Source of the DNA: Celoporthe dispersa
Lineage: Eukaryota > Ascomycota > Sordariomycetes > Diaporthales > Cryphonectriaceae
DNA length: 64,000 bases
Direction: 5' to 3'
NCBI GenBank assembly: GCA_016584495.1
Contig: WAID01000009.1
Coordinates: 434,001 to 498,000 of the forward strand
Shown: in pieces, positions 22,419 through 33,489 of the stretch
Numbering within the stretch: the stretch's first letter is position 1
Layout: each line of letters begins with the position of its first letter
The notes under the pieces: generated by a model
Told to the model about the DNA's origin: nothing
Databases searched by the model: none
Seen by the model: the letters and a program-made list of their open reading frames with translations, nothing else
Program-made: the position numbers and the translations under genes

Positions 22419-23372
22419 ATGATCGACCTGCATGCCATAATCACGCCCTCCCTGCTGGCGCGGCTGGCACAAGCCCGCATACCATGGTCCAAGGACGAGA
22501 TCGTCCCGGGCAGCGCCATGATAAACGAGAACTTTGGCGATGAGTACATCTTCTCGCGCCGCGCCCAAATTGCCTGGCCCGCCCTGGTAGCCATCAGCGA
22601 GAAGTACGGCCCCCACACCGTCCCCGACTTGACCAGCTTCCTCCCGCCCGTCAACGCGCCCACCTTCCCCGAGCAGGCCCTCGGCCTGCACGTCCTCCTG
22701 ATCAGTGCCCACGCCTCCTGTTCACGGGCGTCGACGGCCGCTGGGTCAGCTACTTCGACCGCATCGTCCGCAGGCTCTACGACAACTTCTTCTGCGGACC
22801 CCATCTCCTCCCCGAACCAGCGGCCCTGGGCGCGCGACCGCTGGCCCGATGCCTCATTCGAGTACTGGTTCTGCGTCGCCTGGGAGCTCGCCGCCTCCCT
22901 GGCCCACCAGGAGTCCGCGCCGCACCAGGGGGACTCGGCCGCAGGCATGGAACTGTTACGCTGCCACGTGGAGGCGCACACCGGGACCCGGGACCCGGTG
23001 CGGGATGACGACGATAGCGGGCACAGGATGGACGACGTGTACGCGTTCCCACGGCTCGTGAAGGGCCTAGATCTCGACCGCCGCTGGGCGTTCCACGAGG
23101 CCGCGTTCATGATGCTGGAGATTGTGGAGGTGCATAAGCCGATCATCGACCGGTACGGGCGGTATCCGTACCGCAATGCCATCGAGGGGAGGGAGAGCAC
23201 GGAGGAGGAGCTAGAGTGGATCGCCAAGACGGATCACTTCGCCGAGGCGCCGCCCGACGTCGCCGCGAGGGTGAGGGAGGATGTCAAGGCTGGCCGGTGG
23301 ACGCCCTTGGGCGCGGGTAGGGACGCGTCGGCAGGTGTCAGGTGCATGATTGAGGGATCACCAGCGATTTGA
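22419..23372 (+). CDS. DUF924 family protein (paired frame breaks)
   Basis: Member of the DUF924 family, TPR-like helical proteins of unknown function found in bacteria and fungi. Single exon, about 317 aa. Family features: FPEQALGLHVLL, then LLFTGVDGRW and YFDRIVRRLYDNFF, then ASFEYWFCVAWELAA. The C-terminal signature is HKPIIDRYGRYPYRN with STEEELEWIAKTDHF. Between about 22699 and 22797 the family sequence lies in another frame. One base is missing near the CTCCTGATC at 22694-22702 and one is extra in the GG at 22796-22797. Read as given, the segment turns into an implausible Ser/Ala/Thr run. The two faults cancel, so the ORF looks whole. Confidence 0.85.
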   Translation: MIDLHAIITPSLLARLAQARIPWSKDEIVPGSAMINENFGDEYIFSRRAQIAWPALVAISEKYGPHTVPDLTSFLPPVNAPTFPEQALGLHVLLISAHASCSRASTAAGSATSTASSAGSTTTSSADPISSPNQRPWARDRWPDASFEYWFCVAWELAASLAHQESAPHQGDSAAGMELLRCHVEAHTGTRDPVRDDDDSGHRMDDVYAFPRLVKGLDLDRRWAFHEAAFMMLEIVEVHKPIIDRYGRYPYRNAIEGRESTEEELEWIAKTDHFAEAPPDVAARVREDVKAGRWTPLGAGRDASAGVRCMIEGSPAI

Positions 23373-24978
23373 CTGTACTGACTTCACATTCCCCGTGGTT
23401 CTGGAGCTGAGGCGCCTTGAGAGACGGTGACGGCAACACACGAGAACCACTTGTTGGCAGGCGTGCCTTGCAGGGGGTTGAGCCATCCTCTTAATCGTAG
23501 GAGACGGTACCTGTTCACACCCAGAGCCTCCTCTGGCATAATATCTAGGCTAGGCATTCAATCCCATGAGAGCACTCGGTACTTCGAAGGCAGTACTACA
23601 GATCAGTCCGAGGCCTAAACAAGAAAGGGGGAGTCATATAGGCATAAGGCTCGGGCAAACTCACAACCAAGGTAAGAACTAATGCAGTCCTCGACTTGCA
23701 AGATTCCAAACGAGCTGAAATCAAAATCTACCCTTTCAGAAGCAGTTCATCTCATATTTCGTGTTTCCCCCCATGGCTTGGGCGGTTCCTTTTGTATCAA
23801 CCAATGGCGACTTTTCGTAAGCCTGTTTCATCAGCGTGGCTTCTCTCTGTCCTTGTCATTATTCCTCTCCAGCCTGCGAGACAGTTCGTTACACAATGTC
23901 TTACATAGTTCATCAATAATAATAAGCGCTTAATAGTAGTTTTATTACCACGGCACCTTAGATGTAGCCAGGCACCGATCCCAAGCAATAGTGGCAGAGC
24001 TGGAACATACACCTTCTACAGTCAGCGAGGCTTTTCGCCAAGGAACGGCACGCAATGTTGATGATACTCATCCATCGTGTTCTCCTTCAGCCCACCTCTT
24101 TCCTTTCTTGTTCCAAGCACGTAACGGCTGATTTATAATCCCTTCATCTCAAAACCATGCCGTTCCCACAGTTCACGTCAGCACAGTTCTGATCACGCGG
24201 CAGTAAATAATACCGGGACAGCCGCCTCCTTCTAGCCCGAGATCGTTTGAGAGAGAGGCGGGGGGGGGGGGGACAAGCAGCGTCCAGCCTTTGAAGGAGG
24301 GGAAAACGCGGAAGTGCGGGGATGACTCAAGGGAACATTATGCAGTCTATCGTCACTCCGCTCACCCGAAGAGAGAGGCTCTGACCTAAGATGAGTAACA
24401 ACGTGACCTGGTGACGGAATTTTCTCTTTCTTTTTCTCTTCTTTCCCTCTTCTGGAGCCCCTTAATCGTGAATTACAAGATATAAACTGACTACTGCAGT
24501 GCACCAGCGGGTTGTCAGCGCTAATTACGGACCATTTCCCTCCCTCCCCAGACTGCTGCATGCAGACTAATTAATGGAGCGCCGGTAAATGCAATTGGGG
24601 AACACGATGACATCAGGTAAAAGAAAAGAAAAGAAGAGAGAGAAGAAAAGAAGATCCTTCGCCGCCAGGGGTGTAATCCAAGGTCATTACGCTTTTTTTG
24701 TAGAACAGGTCTGTCTGCTTTAGGAAGGTGAATGAGGAGAACAGACCTTGGAGAAATAAATAATAATATAGTCTTGTCAAGTATATAAGATGGTCACCTG
24801 GGCCAGAACAGGCTGAACAGCAGAAACTTGCTTGGTTGATCTATTACTTAACCTGGTAACTATCCTACAGGTTAATAGTTACCAGACCCTTCCCTTCTCT
24901 TTATTTTTTCCTACCCCTAAACCCTCCAGGAGCTTCTCTAATTAATTTTCTGTGGGTGCCAGAGACCAACTCATCACG
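23373..24978. other. Intergenic, esterase promoter region
   Basis: No gene seen. Contains a G run near 24258-24271, a purine-rich tract around 24620-24655 and a TATA-like element before the esterase gene. Confidence 0.5.
24782..24790 (+). promoter_or_regulatory. TATA box of carboxylesterase gene
   Basis: TATATAAGA lies about 190 bp before the ATG, a plausible core promoter distance for a fungal gene with a leader of about 150 nt. Confidence 0.5.
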
Positions 24979-26880
24979 ATGAGGTCCCCGTCACCTGTGC
25001 TCTCTCTGGCCACGGGCCTCCTCCTCCCCCTCCTCCTTCTCCTCACACCCGCAGTGGCCCAGTCCAACACCTCTGTCCCGGTCATCGACCTGGGCTATGC
25101 AAAATATGCCGGCTACACAAACACAACCGCAGGAATCAACTACTACCGCGGCCTATTCTACGCCCAGCCACCCACAGGCGAAAACAGGTGGCAGAAACCC
25201 CTCCCGATCGAGGCCTCGTCCAACTACACCGGCCAGACCATCCAGGCTACCACACAAGGGCCAGCATGTATCCAGGGATACCCGTCGTGGGCCTACGCAG
25301 TAGACCACGCGCCCGATTCCTTCGCAGCCACGCCACAGGGCCAGAGCGAGAACTGCCTCACCGCCGACGTCCTGGTGCCCTCGACCAGACAAAACATCAC
25401 AGGCGGCCTGCCCGTGATAGTGCAGATCCACGGCGGAGGCTACACCACAGGCAGCGCCACCAGCTACCCAGGCGACGCCATGGTCCACGCCTCGGACGGC
25501 GGGCTCATCTACGTCGCGATCCAGTACCGCCTGGGCATCTTCGGCTTCCTGGCCGGGTCCGATGTTGCTGAGAATGGCATCCAGAACGCAGGGCTCTACG
25601 ACCAGCGCCTCGCCCTCGACTGGGTCCAGCGGCACATCGGGGCCTTCGGCGGTGACCCCAACAAGGTCACCATCTGGGGCGGGTCCGCGGGCGGCGGCAG
25701 CGTCACCTACCAGCTCATGGCGGGCGGAGGCTTCGGCGTGCCCCCCTTCCGGGCCGCCATTGCAGAGTACCCCTGGTGGCAGCCGCTGCTGAACAAGAGC
25801 ACACAGGAGCTGCAGTACCGGCTCGCGCTCGACGCGGCCGGGTGCGGCGGCATCAACTGTCTGCGGGACCTGAGCGAGGCGGACCTGACGAGGGTTGGGC
25901 AGGCGGACTTTAATGTTTCGTATCCTGGCACGGGAGACGGGTATGGGACATTCTGGTTCGGCCCCGTGGTGGACGGGGAGTTCTTGCTCGACCTGCCCGA
26001 TATCGCCTTCAAGAAGGGCGAGTTCCACAAGGTGCCGCTGTTGGTTGACCGTGAAGGCTACGAAGGCTATATCTTTTCGAATTCTAGCCAGACGAACCAG
26101 GTGGAGGAGACGATGGACGTGAGTGTTTCTCCATCTTCTCTTCTTGCTATTGTTTTTTTTTTCCCCCTGTAAAATGTGTGACGGTTGAGAACTTGAAGAA
26201 CTGACTCTGGGTGGACACACACACACAAAAAGGCTGAATATCTCTTCCCTGGCGCCGGACCTGCCTTCTTCTCGAGGCTTTATGAGTTATACCCACGATC
26301 AGCCTATAACTCGACACTGTTCCAGCGCCAGAGCTGGTACGGTGACTTTATCATTGTTTGTGAGTTACAACTAGTTCCCTTTATTTTTTTTCTTCTTCTT
26401 TTGTTAGCTGAGCGAGTCGTGATCTCGAGTTTAATAATGAACAACACGATATTAACTTACGTACTCCTCTGCAGGCCCGACATACCAGATGGCAACCTCC
26501 GCGGTAGACGAGAACCACAACGCCTCCGCCGTCTTCAAGCTCGTCTTCGACGCCGGGTCTCAGATCCACGGCGCCACGGCCCCCTTCCTAGCCAGCGAGT
26601 ACATCAACTGGCCCACAGCAAACAACCAGACCCTCGCGGCCATCATGTCGAGCTACTGGATCTCGTTCGCCTCCGCCCTGGACCCCAACCCGCTGCGGAC
26701 GGCCGGCGCGCCGTACTGGCCCAGCTACATGAGCGGCGGAGCAGGGACGGCGGCGAACGGGGAGGGGTGGGGTTTGAGGTGCTGGATATCACCTATGGGG
26801 GCATCAGCTCGACGGGCGATCCGGATGCGAGGGTTCAGTGTGAGTTTTTCTTGAACAAGGGGTACACGCTGAGGAATTAG
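24979..26880 (+). CDS. Secreted type-B carboxylesterase/lipase (frame break near end)
   Basis: Alpha/beta hydrolase that cleaves carboxylic esters outside the cell. ATG 24979 was chosen over an upstream GTG because it begins a clear signal peptide (hydrophobic Leu run, cleavage near AVAQS). Exons are 24979-26118, 26233-26359 and 26475-26880; the joins are phase 0 and 1, and the second creates DFIIVCPTYQM. Family motifs: NCLTADVLVP (type-B signature 2), the oxyanion hole HGGGY, and the nucleophile elbow GGSAGG. The REGYEGYIF stretch sits where the acidic member lies. Several N-glycosylation sites are present. In the last exon a G is missing from G4 at 26764-26767. Correcting it replaces the stop at 26854 with GVGFEVLDITYGG and a stop at 26880. 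Expected length is about 558 aa. Confidence 0.92.
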
Positions 26881-27251
26881 ACGCCTGGGTTCAGTTTTAA
26901 TTATTCGTGCATTTCTTACTATAATTACACTTGTAATTATTGGATAGAAGAACTGTAATGATTGTAATGCAAGACACCTTGGATGTCTTTGCATATTAAT
27001 ATAACTGATTTGTTACCCGTTCCACTGAATTGTTATACTGTTGAAAATGCATAGACTGTTGAAGTAATATTGCATAATACCTGTTGGTTTAAATCAGCTG
27101 TTGATAAACCAGCCTAACTATTCCGAGACTCGTCTATGTATTAACAATACCACAGATATGTTTTCCCATTGCAACAATATGTTTTAGTTTCGTCTTCTCT
27201 TGTATTGAGTTCAGCTTGCGGTTGAAAAGAGACATGATGAAATACTCAAAT
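26881..27251. other. Intergenic between convergent genes
   Basis: AT-rich 3' flanks of the esterase (+) and the F-box-like gene (-). No gene. Confidence 0.5.
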
Positions 27252-29043
27252 TCACGAAGCACTACGCCGCCGCATAAAGACATACCACTCGCTCTCGTGA
27301 GTCGTCTTCTTGCCCGCCGCAACCGCATTATAATCCTGGCCCATAACATACCGCTCCAGAAGGTCTTCTTTCCGATCAAGACCGCGGAAGGGAGTACCAG
27401 CCGCCACCGCCCGCATCAATTTCATCCCCCAATGCGTACGGTCCCAGGGCCACGGGAAATGCACAAACAGCCGGCGCAGGCCGTGGTCCGCCCACGTCTT
27501 GAAGCGCGAGGTGATGTCCAGGTACGCATTCTGCAGCGCTCTGCCCTGCTCCGGGGTCAGCTTGCGGCGGAACTCGGGGATTTCCCGGCCGCCGCGGTGG
27601 TATTCCAGCATGTAGACGCGCACGGTCAGGGAGGGGCAGGTCGAGCTGGCCCTGCACGGCCTCGAGCGTGCGCTCCCAGTCGTGAAAGGTGGGATCGGTG
27701 CGGGGCGAGTACTTGTCGAACTCGGGGAAGACGATCTCCAGGAAGCGGAGGTGCCGTAGACAGTCGGCTGGCACAGTGTCGGTCAGGAAGATGCAGGCGG
27801 GATAACGGAAAAGAGGAGCACCAGCATCGGCATCAGCAGAAGCAGCAGCAGTATCTCCTTCTCCTTGCTGCTCTCCTTCTCTGGTAGCTACTAGTGCTGG
27901 GTTGATGTGGTTCCCAAACACTGTGAAGCGATTCTTGCTAAAGAAGACAGACTGCGCCTCTCGTCGGAATGCCTTGCTGACGAGGAAAAGCAGCACGGGA
28001 GGTCTCCAACACTGACACCGCGGCGGGGACGTCGTGGAGGCCGAGTGGTAGCGCTCGCAGAAACAGCCGCGTTTCGTATAGAGGGTGCAGTTTCGAAAGT
28101 TGCAGGCGTAGTGGCCGTGTCGGTGGTCGAACCAGTCGTTTTGGATGCTGTCGAGAAGCCGTCCGTCGAACTGTTGGGGCGGAGGGAGCGGCCGGCCGGC
28201 TTTTTGTCGATACAGTAGCAGAGTCGTTGGCGGATGTGGTAGCCAGTGCTGGGCTCCCAGGCCACCTCCTTCATGGGCGTGACGAGGTCCGTAAACTCGA
28301 GGATGGACAGACGGAGCTCCACGGGTAAGTCCCCGAAGCGGAAGTGGCCTGGCCGCTCTCGAGGCGGGCAGAGACCAGCGGCCTGAAAAGCAGCATGTTC
28401 TGCGAGCTTCTGGATCTGTGAATCTGGATGGCGGCTGAGGCGGATACTGCAGACCGCCAGCGGCACTGGGATCTGGCTAAGAAGCGAGTCCACGACACGC
28501 TGGGCGGTTGGCAGGTCCGCGCAGTCGCACGTGAGGGCCAGGTCGAGCTTGTCAGGCTGGGCGTGGGAGCCGATGAATCGGGCCGTCTGGTGCCAGTCGT
28601 CAAGTCTCGCTTGACCGTCGGCCGATGAGCCGTCCAGAGGTTTGTCATGTTCTTGAAGGTTATAGGGCCACCAGCCGTCGTTGGAGCGAGAGCAGGCCGC
28701 CTGGATACACGAGGCGCTGTTCAGGCAGATACGGAGACCCTTGATGACTTGCAGGTTCGCAGGGGCAAGAGCGCGGATCGGCTTTTAGACCGCAGGGCTC
28801 TTCATAGCGGATGTAGAAGGTGTTGGTCGAATACAAGAGAAAGAGGACCTCCTCTTTGATCGTGCGGCAGGTGTAGAGGAGATTACGAGACGGCTCCAGG
28901 TCTGGTAGACGGCGCCGCCAGAGACAGTTTGCCCACGATCCTGGTTCAAGGAGGAGGTCGTCACAGTCCACAGTGAGCCCAGCCAGGCGGTAGACGCGTT
29001 CGCGGACCGAGCGGGGAAGATCCAGGAAGGTAACAGGCGACAT
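27252..29043 (-). CDS. Fungal F-box-like protein with two F-box-type motifs (three frame breaks)
   Basis: Reads as one intronless gene of about 595 aa once three single-base faults are corrected. The start is ATG 29043 (MSPVTFLDLPRSVRERVYRL, an F-box-type opening). A second such motif lies in the middle (FGDLPVELRLSILEFTDLVT). A Cys/His-rich stretch (HGHYACNFRNCTLY, GCFCERYH, CQCWRPP) leads into LFLVSKAFRREAQSVFFSKN, a block typical of this fungal family. It ends with MRRRSAS. Faults: one extra A in A4 (28783-28786 on the minus strand), one missing C (run at 28176-28179) and one extra C (run at 27633-27636). F-box proteins normally bring substrates to SCF ubiquitin ligases. Whether this family binds Skp1 is not known to me. 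Confidence 0.78.
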
Positions 29044-29618
29044 GGTGGAAAGATCATTCACATACTACTAACGAAGTAACGTATGTGATTTGGAGCGGCC
29101 AGGGCGAAAAGAAACAAAAAAAGGGGATGCGTGTTGGTTCAGAGTATGGATCAAACCACGATACATACTCTCATCAGAGGTGAATGATGAGCATGTCTTG
29201 GTTTGGAAAGGGAGGGTGGTGACGGAGCAGGCTGATGAGGGGTTGGGAGCCGAATGCTGAGCTGTTCCGTGCTATTACTTGCTTACTTAAGTCTCAAGTA
29301 CTCAGGTACTCCTAAGTACCAAGTAGGAAGTACTCAAGTAGGCAGTTGGGTGCGGAAGAGAAAAGCCCCTTGCGTGCTAAGTATTTGCCTAGAGACCTAT
29401 CTTCTTTTAGTCTCCCAGAAAACTCTCATAATAAGCATATTTTTGGCAACGAAATTGCCCAGTAAGGTCGTCCGCATGGACTGCAATTTGCGGGCGATTT
29501 GACTTCGTTTGTTAAATAGTAGCAAAGTCTCCTTGGATACCCGTCACATCTCAGAAACCCGGGGTACATGGAGCCTCAGAACTTGACCACGTCAAGAACA
29601 AGATCTCGCCGTCCACTA
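29044..29618. promoter_or_regulatory. Promoter region with AAGTACTC repeats
   Basis: Upstream of the F-box-like gene and downstream of the WSC gene. At 29280-29345 the core AAGTACTC/AGGTACTC occurs several times in both orientations. No gene seen. Confidence 0.4.
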
Positions 29619-30938
29619 TTAATGTCCCCCATGGTAGAGAGTCTCAACACCACTCGAATGGTCGTCCCTGCTCTGCCCAGAGAACTTGGACGATACGCGC
29701 GCTACCCTCCCTGGCACACTAGAGATGGTGCTGCGGATCGCCCAAGGCGCGTCGCTCTCCGAGTTGCCCCAGGTCGTAATGCTCATGTCATCGTTGATGC
29801 CGTTGTCCCTGCTCTTCCCCTTCCTCCCTGACCAGGAGAATCACGCCCGTCACGATCAGGATGGTGACGACAGCTGTCGACGTAGCGGCCCCGGCGATGA
29901 CGGCCTTGCTCAAGCCTTTGCCTGTTGCTGATGGGCCCCTCTGGGGGCCTGTAGATTGGGATGGACTGGGTGGTGCGCGTGCCTTTGTGGCTGTGGCAGA
30001 AGCCCTGGTTGAGGCAAGTGATTCAAGACTTGTGGAGGACGACAACACGTTTATTGTAATGGTGGGCACATCTGAGATTTCTGACTGGCGGGATGCAACG
30101 GTTTCGCTCGTGATACTGCTCGGCATAATTTTTGTTGAGGGCGAGGGAGATATCGAGGAAAGTATATCGGAGCTTGTCGGCGTGGTAGCCGGGATTGTAT
30201 GAGATGTTGACTCCATTGAAGAAGTAGTCGGTCCAGTGCTTGGTGTGAGGCTGGTCCTCCCATCTCCAAGTGTAACTGAGGTGCTGTGTGCTGGAGGACG
30301 GGCGCGTGTCGCGGAGATGATGCTGGTTGTTGAGACCCCAGAGGGAATGTCGGACATGTGGGATGTGCAAAGGGGCTCAAGTTCTCGTCGCCAGCATCCT
30401 CGGTGAGGTAGACTTGTGTCTGCGAGTCACCTCCACACATCTCCAGCGAGTTGCCACTGCAAGGGCTGTTGCAATTGCTGGCCAAAGTCTCGAACATCCA
30501 GCAGCTCTCGAGTGCCGTGCCACAGTAACCTGTTGGCTCTTGTCAGCGTGCTTCAGGATGCTAGGTTAGAAGCAAGGATCTATCCTGGATGAAATGATGA
30601 CCAGAGAATAACGTACAAGTCGACGACGCCTCAAGGCCCATCGCTGGGGACCCGATTGCTCTGCACAGGGTCGCGCACAGGCTCACTGACATCTTAGTCT
30701 GTGACTCGGTGTGCTGATCCGTGAAGACGCGCTGGAGCGGGTCTGCGTGGATGTAGCAACCGATAAAGTTGTAGTTTCCAACATCCGAAGGAATGGGTAT
30801 CACAGGCACCGTGGGAATTATGCCAGTGTCTGGAGGGACGACTGCCCTCTGAGCCATTGTGGGCCATGAACCTGGTGCTGACAAGCTCGAAAGGTTGTGG
30901 AAAGCTGCCAACAACGACATTGCCAGGATTGGAGTCAT
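29619..30938 (-). CDS. WSC-domain, Ser/Thr-rich, single-pass membrane protein
   Basis: Predicted cell-surface protein of the WSC type, as in yeast wall-stress sensors. ATG 30938 begins a short hydrophobic signal peptide (MTPILAMSLLAAF). Exon 1 ends at 30617 and exon 2 begins at 30529; the 87-bp intron runs GTACGT...CAACAG. The join gives STCYCGTALESCWMFETLAS, completing the eight-Cys WSC domain. A long Ser/Thr/Pro stalk follows, then one transmembrane helix (VIAGAATSTAVVTILIVTGV) and a cytoplasmic tail. Two faults are needed. A base is missing after the WSC domain (candidate runs 30372-30375 or 30343-30345). One G is extra on the coding strand (run 29817-29820), after which the tail runs through DDMSITTWGNSESDAPW to a stop at 29619. 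Confidence 0.82.
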
Positions 30939-33086
30939 CGTTCTTCGACGTTTTCTGGAGGTCAGAAGGCAAGGTGCGCGTCGAGATGTGTGGACAGAAC
31001 CTGAATTGGTGGTACCTAAGTTGATTTTCTTCTGTGATAGTTTCCGTTCCTGGAGCGGCTTCTGCCTTGCCAGTCTCTTGGAAGAAGGCAAAACCCTTCC
31101 TCTCGAGGCTTGGAGGCTCGAAAGGCTGGTTGATCAGAGGCGAGTTCAACTCCAAGGTTCCAGCGCCAGAACCTCGTGGCTGCCGTATGATGGCGAAACG
31201 GAGTTTTGGCCTCCCCGTCACTGATAGGCTTGAGTCGAAGGAGCACTTGCAAAAGAGAGGTGATTTGACTGCCCTGAGGCCAAACCAAAAAAAAAGCAGA
31301 TCCAATTGAGCCGTTGTTGCTTTTCGAAGAAGGAGGCATGGGTGGCCGAAAACCGAATTGGAATTAATGTGAACACAGTTAGAGCCAAAGAGCCTGCACT
31401 TTCTTTCGATGACCAAGCGTAGTCGATTGGTCAGTCTACAGAATGAGCCTCCTTCATTCTTTTCTATGGGACATTGCCTCTTTCTTGATCCCTCCCAAGT
31501 AGAAAGGCGCACTTAACATCAAGATATCTTTTACTTCTTTTCATTCTCAGCTACACTTTCTTTCCTGGTTCACGGGTATCCGTTTTGTCGTAGTGGTGCT
31601 TTGATAGCAATGGCTAACATGTCTTCCTTGGCCAGGTCCTTGCTGTAACGGTGTTCTGAAGGTTCGGCGCCCCGTTTCTGAGTATACTAGGGCCTTTCAT
31701 CCTGTCGAGATCAAGGTGAGACTTGATAAATCCGAGCTCGAGAGGCTTCGCTGCCATGAGACTTCGAATTCTCCATGGCACCTTCCATAACAAGTATCAC
31801 AGAATATCTACCTTCAGTTATATCAGCTTCATATATTACTATTAGGAATAGTAAGAACCAGTTAAAGATATTGCCGCAGGCTTCAAACATCTCCTTTCTG
31901 GCTTTGTATTAAAGAACTGACTCCAGAGTCAAGCGTGTCGAAGCCAGTATCAGAATTTCGCATACCTCGATCCGCGCAAGTGATCAAGGTTTTTCACATC
32001 TGCAATCATTTTTTTATTTCCTTAGGAAAATAAAGACGAAGTGGGTGAAGAAGAAAAAAAGGAAAAGAAACGAACAATTTTGACGTAAAGATGGGAACAC
32101 TATTACCTTGACTTCCGGATATCCGTATTCGCCCGTGTAAGGGCCTTAACATTAGGTGCTGAACAAGTCAGCTGTTCCCGCAGAGAGAATGCAATGGTGC
32201 AAAGAAGAGAACTAAGCTATTACACACTTGAGTGCCTACTCGGATGGTCGGTTCTGACCTCCTGGTCGTTCACTCAGCTTGCGCAAATGAATGGTCCAAC
32301 ACGTCTAGTTCGGGCCAAACACGGCATGTGGCACCCAGGTTTACAAAGCCTAAAGTCTAATCCAGTCGCAAGAAAGCATATTTTGACAGGGAGAGCGCAA
32401 GAACCGGCAGGCTGCGCAGCGATGATTCTCAGCTTCCTGGCCGTCTGTTGTTGCCGTTCCAAGGCTCGTGTCAAGCTTGGCTCAAGATCCGAATACGTTA
32501 ACACGAAGTCAAAGTAGGGTGCGAAACTAAGGTTGGCGATTCAGGGGCACTCCACGCGACATCAGACGAAGGTGGCAATCACTTCTAACCCAAGCCAACA
32601 TTCAAACAATGGTGGCTTTTCTCGTTTCGGCATCCACGTCTGATCCCAAACATGATTATTCGAAACTCGGTCACTGCTGCCGCTGTGTCTTATTCAGCCG
32701 CCTTCCTCATGAATCGTTTCGAGATCTCCGCCTTATCCGCGCGATTACAAGCACTTGACTGTGAAGAATTTCGCGGGGTGGCAGTGTTCGGCCATCTATT
32801 GGTACATCTCATCCTATGATCTGGTCTTGTTTCACCCCAACGCTCAAGCCCCTCGTCCCAGTACAGGAGATGGGTAGGACAGCGAAAACCACTGCCATGG
32901 AAACCGAGCCTTCACGACGTATAAATAAATGTCTGTTCTTCCCACAAAGCTCTCATCATGACTTTACTCCATCCACCAACACATTCACATTCTTGTACAT
33001 TGTTACTTTCCCTCTTTGCAGATACTTATTTTCTTGCTTCACGGCTGCCGGACAGCAATCTACACATAAAAAAAAAATCAATCAAA
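30939..33086. other. Intergenic between divergent genes
   Basis: About 2.1 kb between the WSC gene (-) and the small secreted protein gene (+). The long minus-strand frame up to 31512 joins onto the WSC start but has no ATG-led protein character, so I treat it as leader. I see nothing else definite apart from the TATA box near 32920. Confidence 0.45.
32920..32927 (+). promoter_or_regulatory. TATA box of the 79-aa secreted protein gene
   Basis: TATAAATA lies 160 bp before the ATG at 33087 and is followed by a CT-rich tract, a common strong-promoter layout in fungi. Confidence 0.55.
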
Positions 33087-33489
33087 ATGGTTTCCATCAA
33101 GTCTCTCTTCCTTGTACGTGGAGGATGCCCTTTTCCTGCATACTTTTCTCTTGTGTGGGCTTATTCGCTGACAATGCTCCCCAGAGCCTCGCCGTCCTCG
33201 GCGCTGTCTCGGCTGCTCCTCACCACCAGGGCAAGACTGCTGGTACTGCGGGTGCCGGAGGTGGTCTCGCTGCTCTGCTGGGCGGCGCTGCTGGTGCTGG
33301 TGCTGGTGCTGATACTGGAGCGGGCGCCGACGCGGCCACGGGTGCTGATGGTAAGTCAAGCTGGATGCTCTTTTTTTATACTTTCTCCTTTTGCGCCCGG
33401 CAGAGTGGAGTGAGACAACAGGTTACTAACATGGTCTAATAGGTGCCGGTGCCGGTGGTCTGGCTGCCCTCCTCGGCGGTGCTGCTTAG
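33087..33489 (+). CDS. Small secreted Gly/Ala-rich repeat protein, 79 aa
   Basis: Exons are 33087-33113, 33185-33350 and 33443-33489, with introns GTACGT...CCCCAG and GTAAGT (branch TTACTAAC) ...AATAG. The phases fit and give 240 nt. The product starts MVSIKSLFLSLAVLGAVSAA, a signal peptide with predicted cleavage after AVSAA or AAP. The mature chain of about 55-58 residues is almost wholly Gly, Ala, Thr and Asp. It contains the unit GLAALLGGAA twice, first near the start of the mature chain and again as its very C-terminus, separated by GAGADTGAGAD-type spacers. There is no Cys. I know no function for it; the repeated hydrophobic block could drive self-assembly. Strong promoter features are present upstream. 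Confidence 0.8.

Noticed and set aside
26881..27251. RIP-mutated repeat in the AT-rich stretch after the esterase
   Set aside because: It is only about 370 bp of 3' flank. I see no decayed transposon frame and cannot compute a RIP index here.
31016..31512. Protein gene upstream of the WSC start on the minus strand
   Set aside because: The sequence has no domain, signal or codon bias and continues into the WSC leader.
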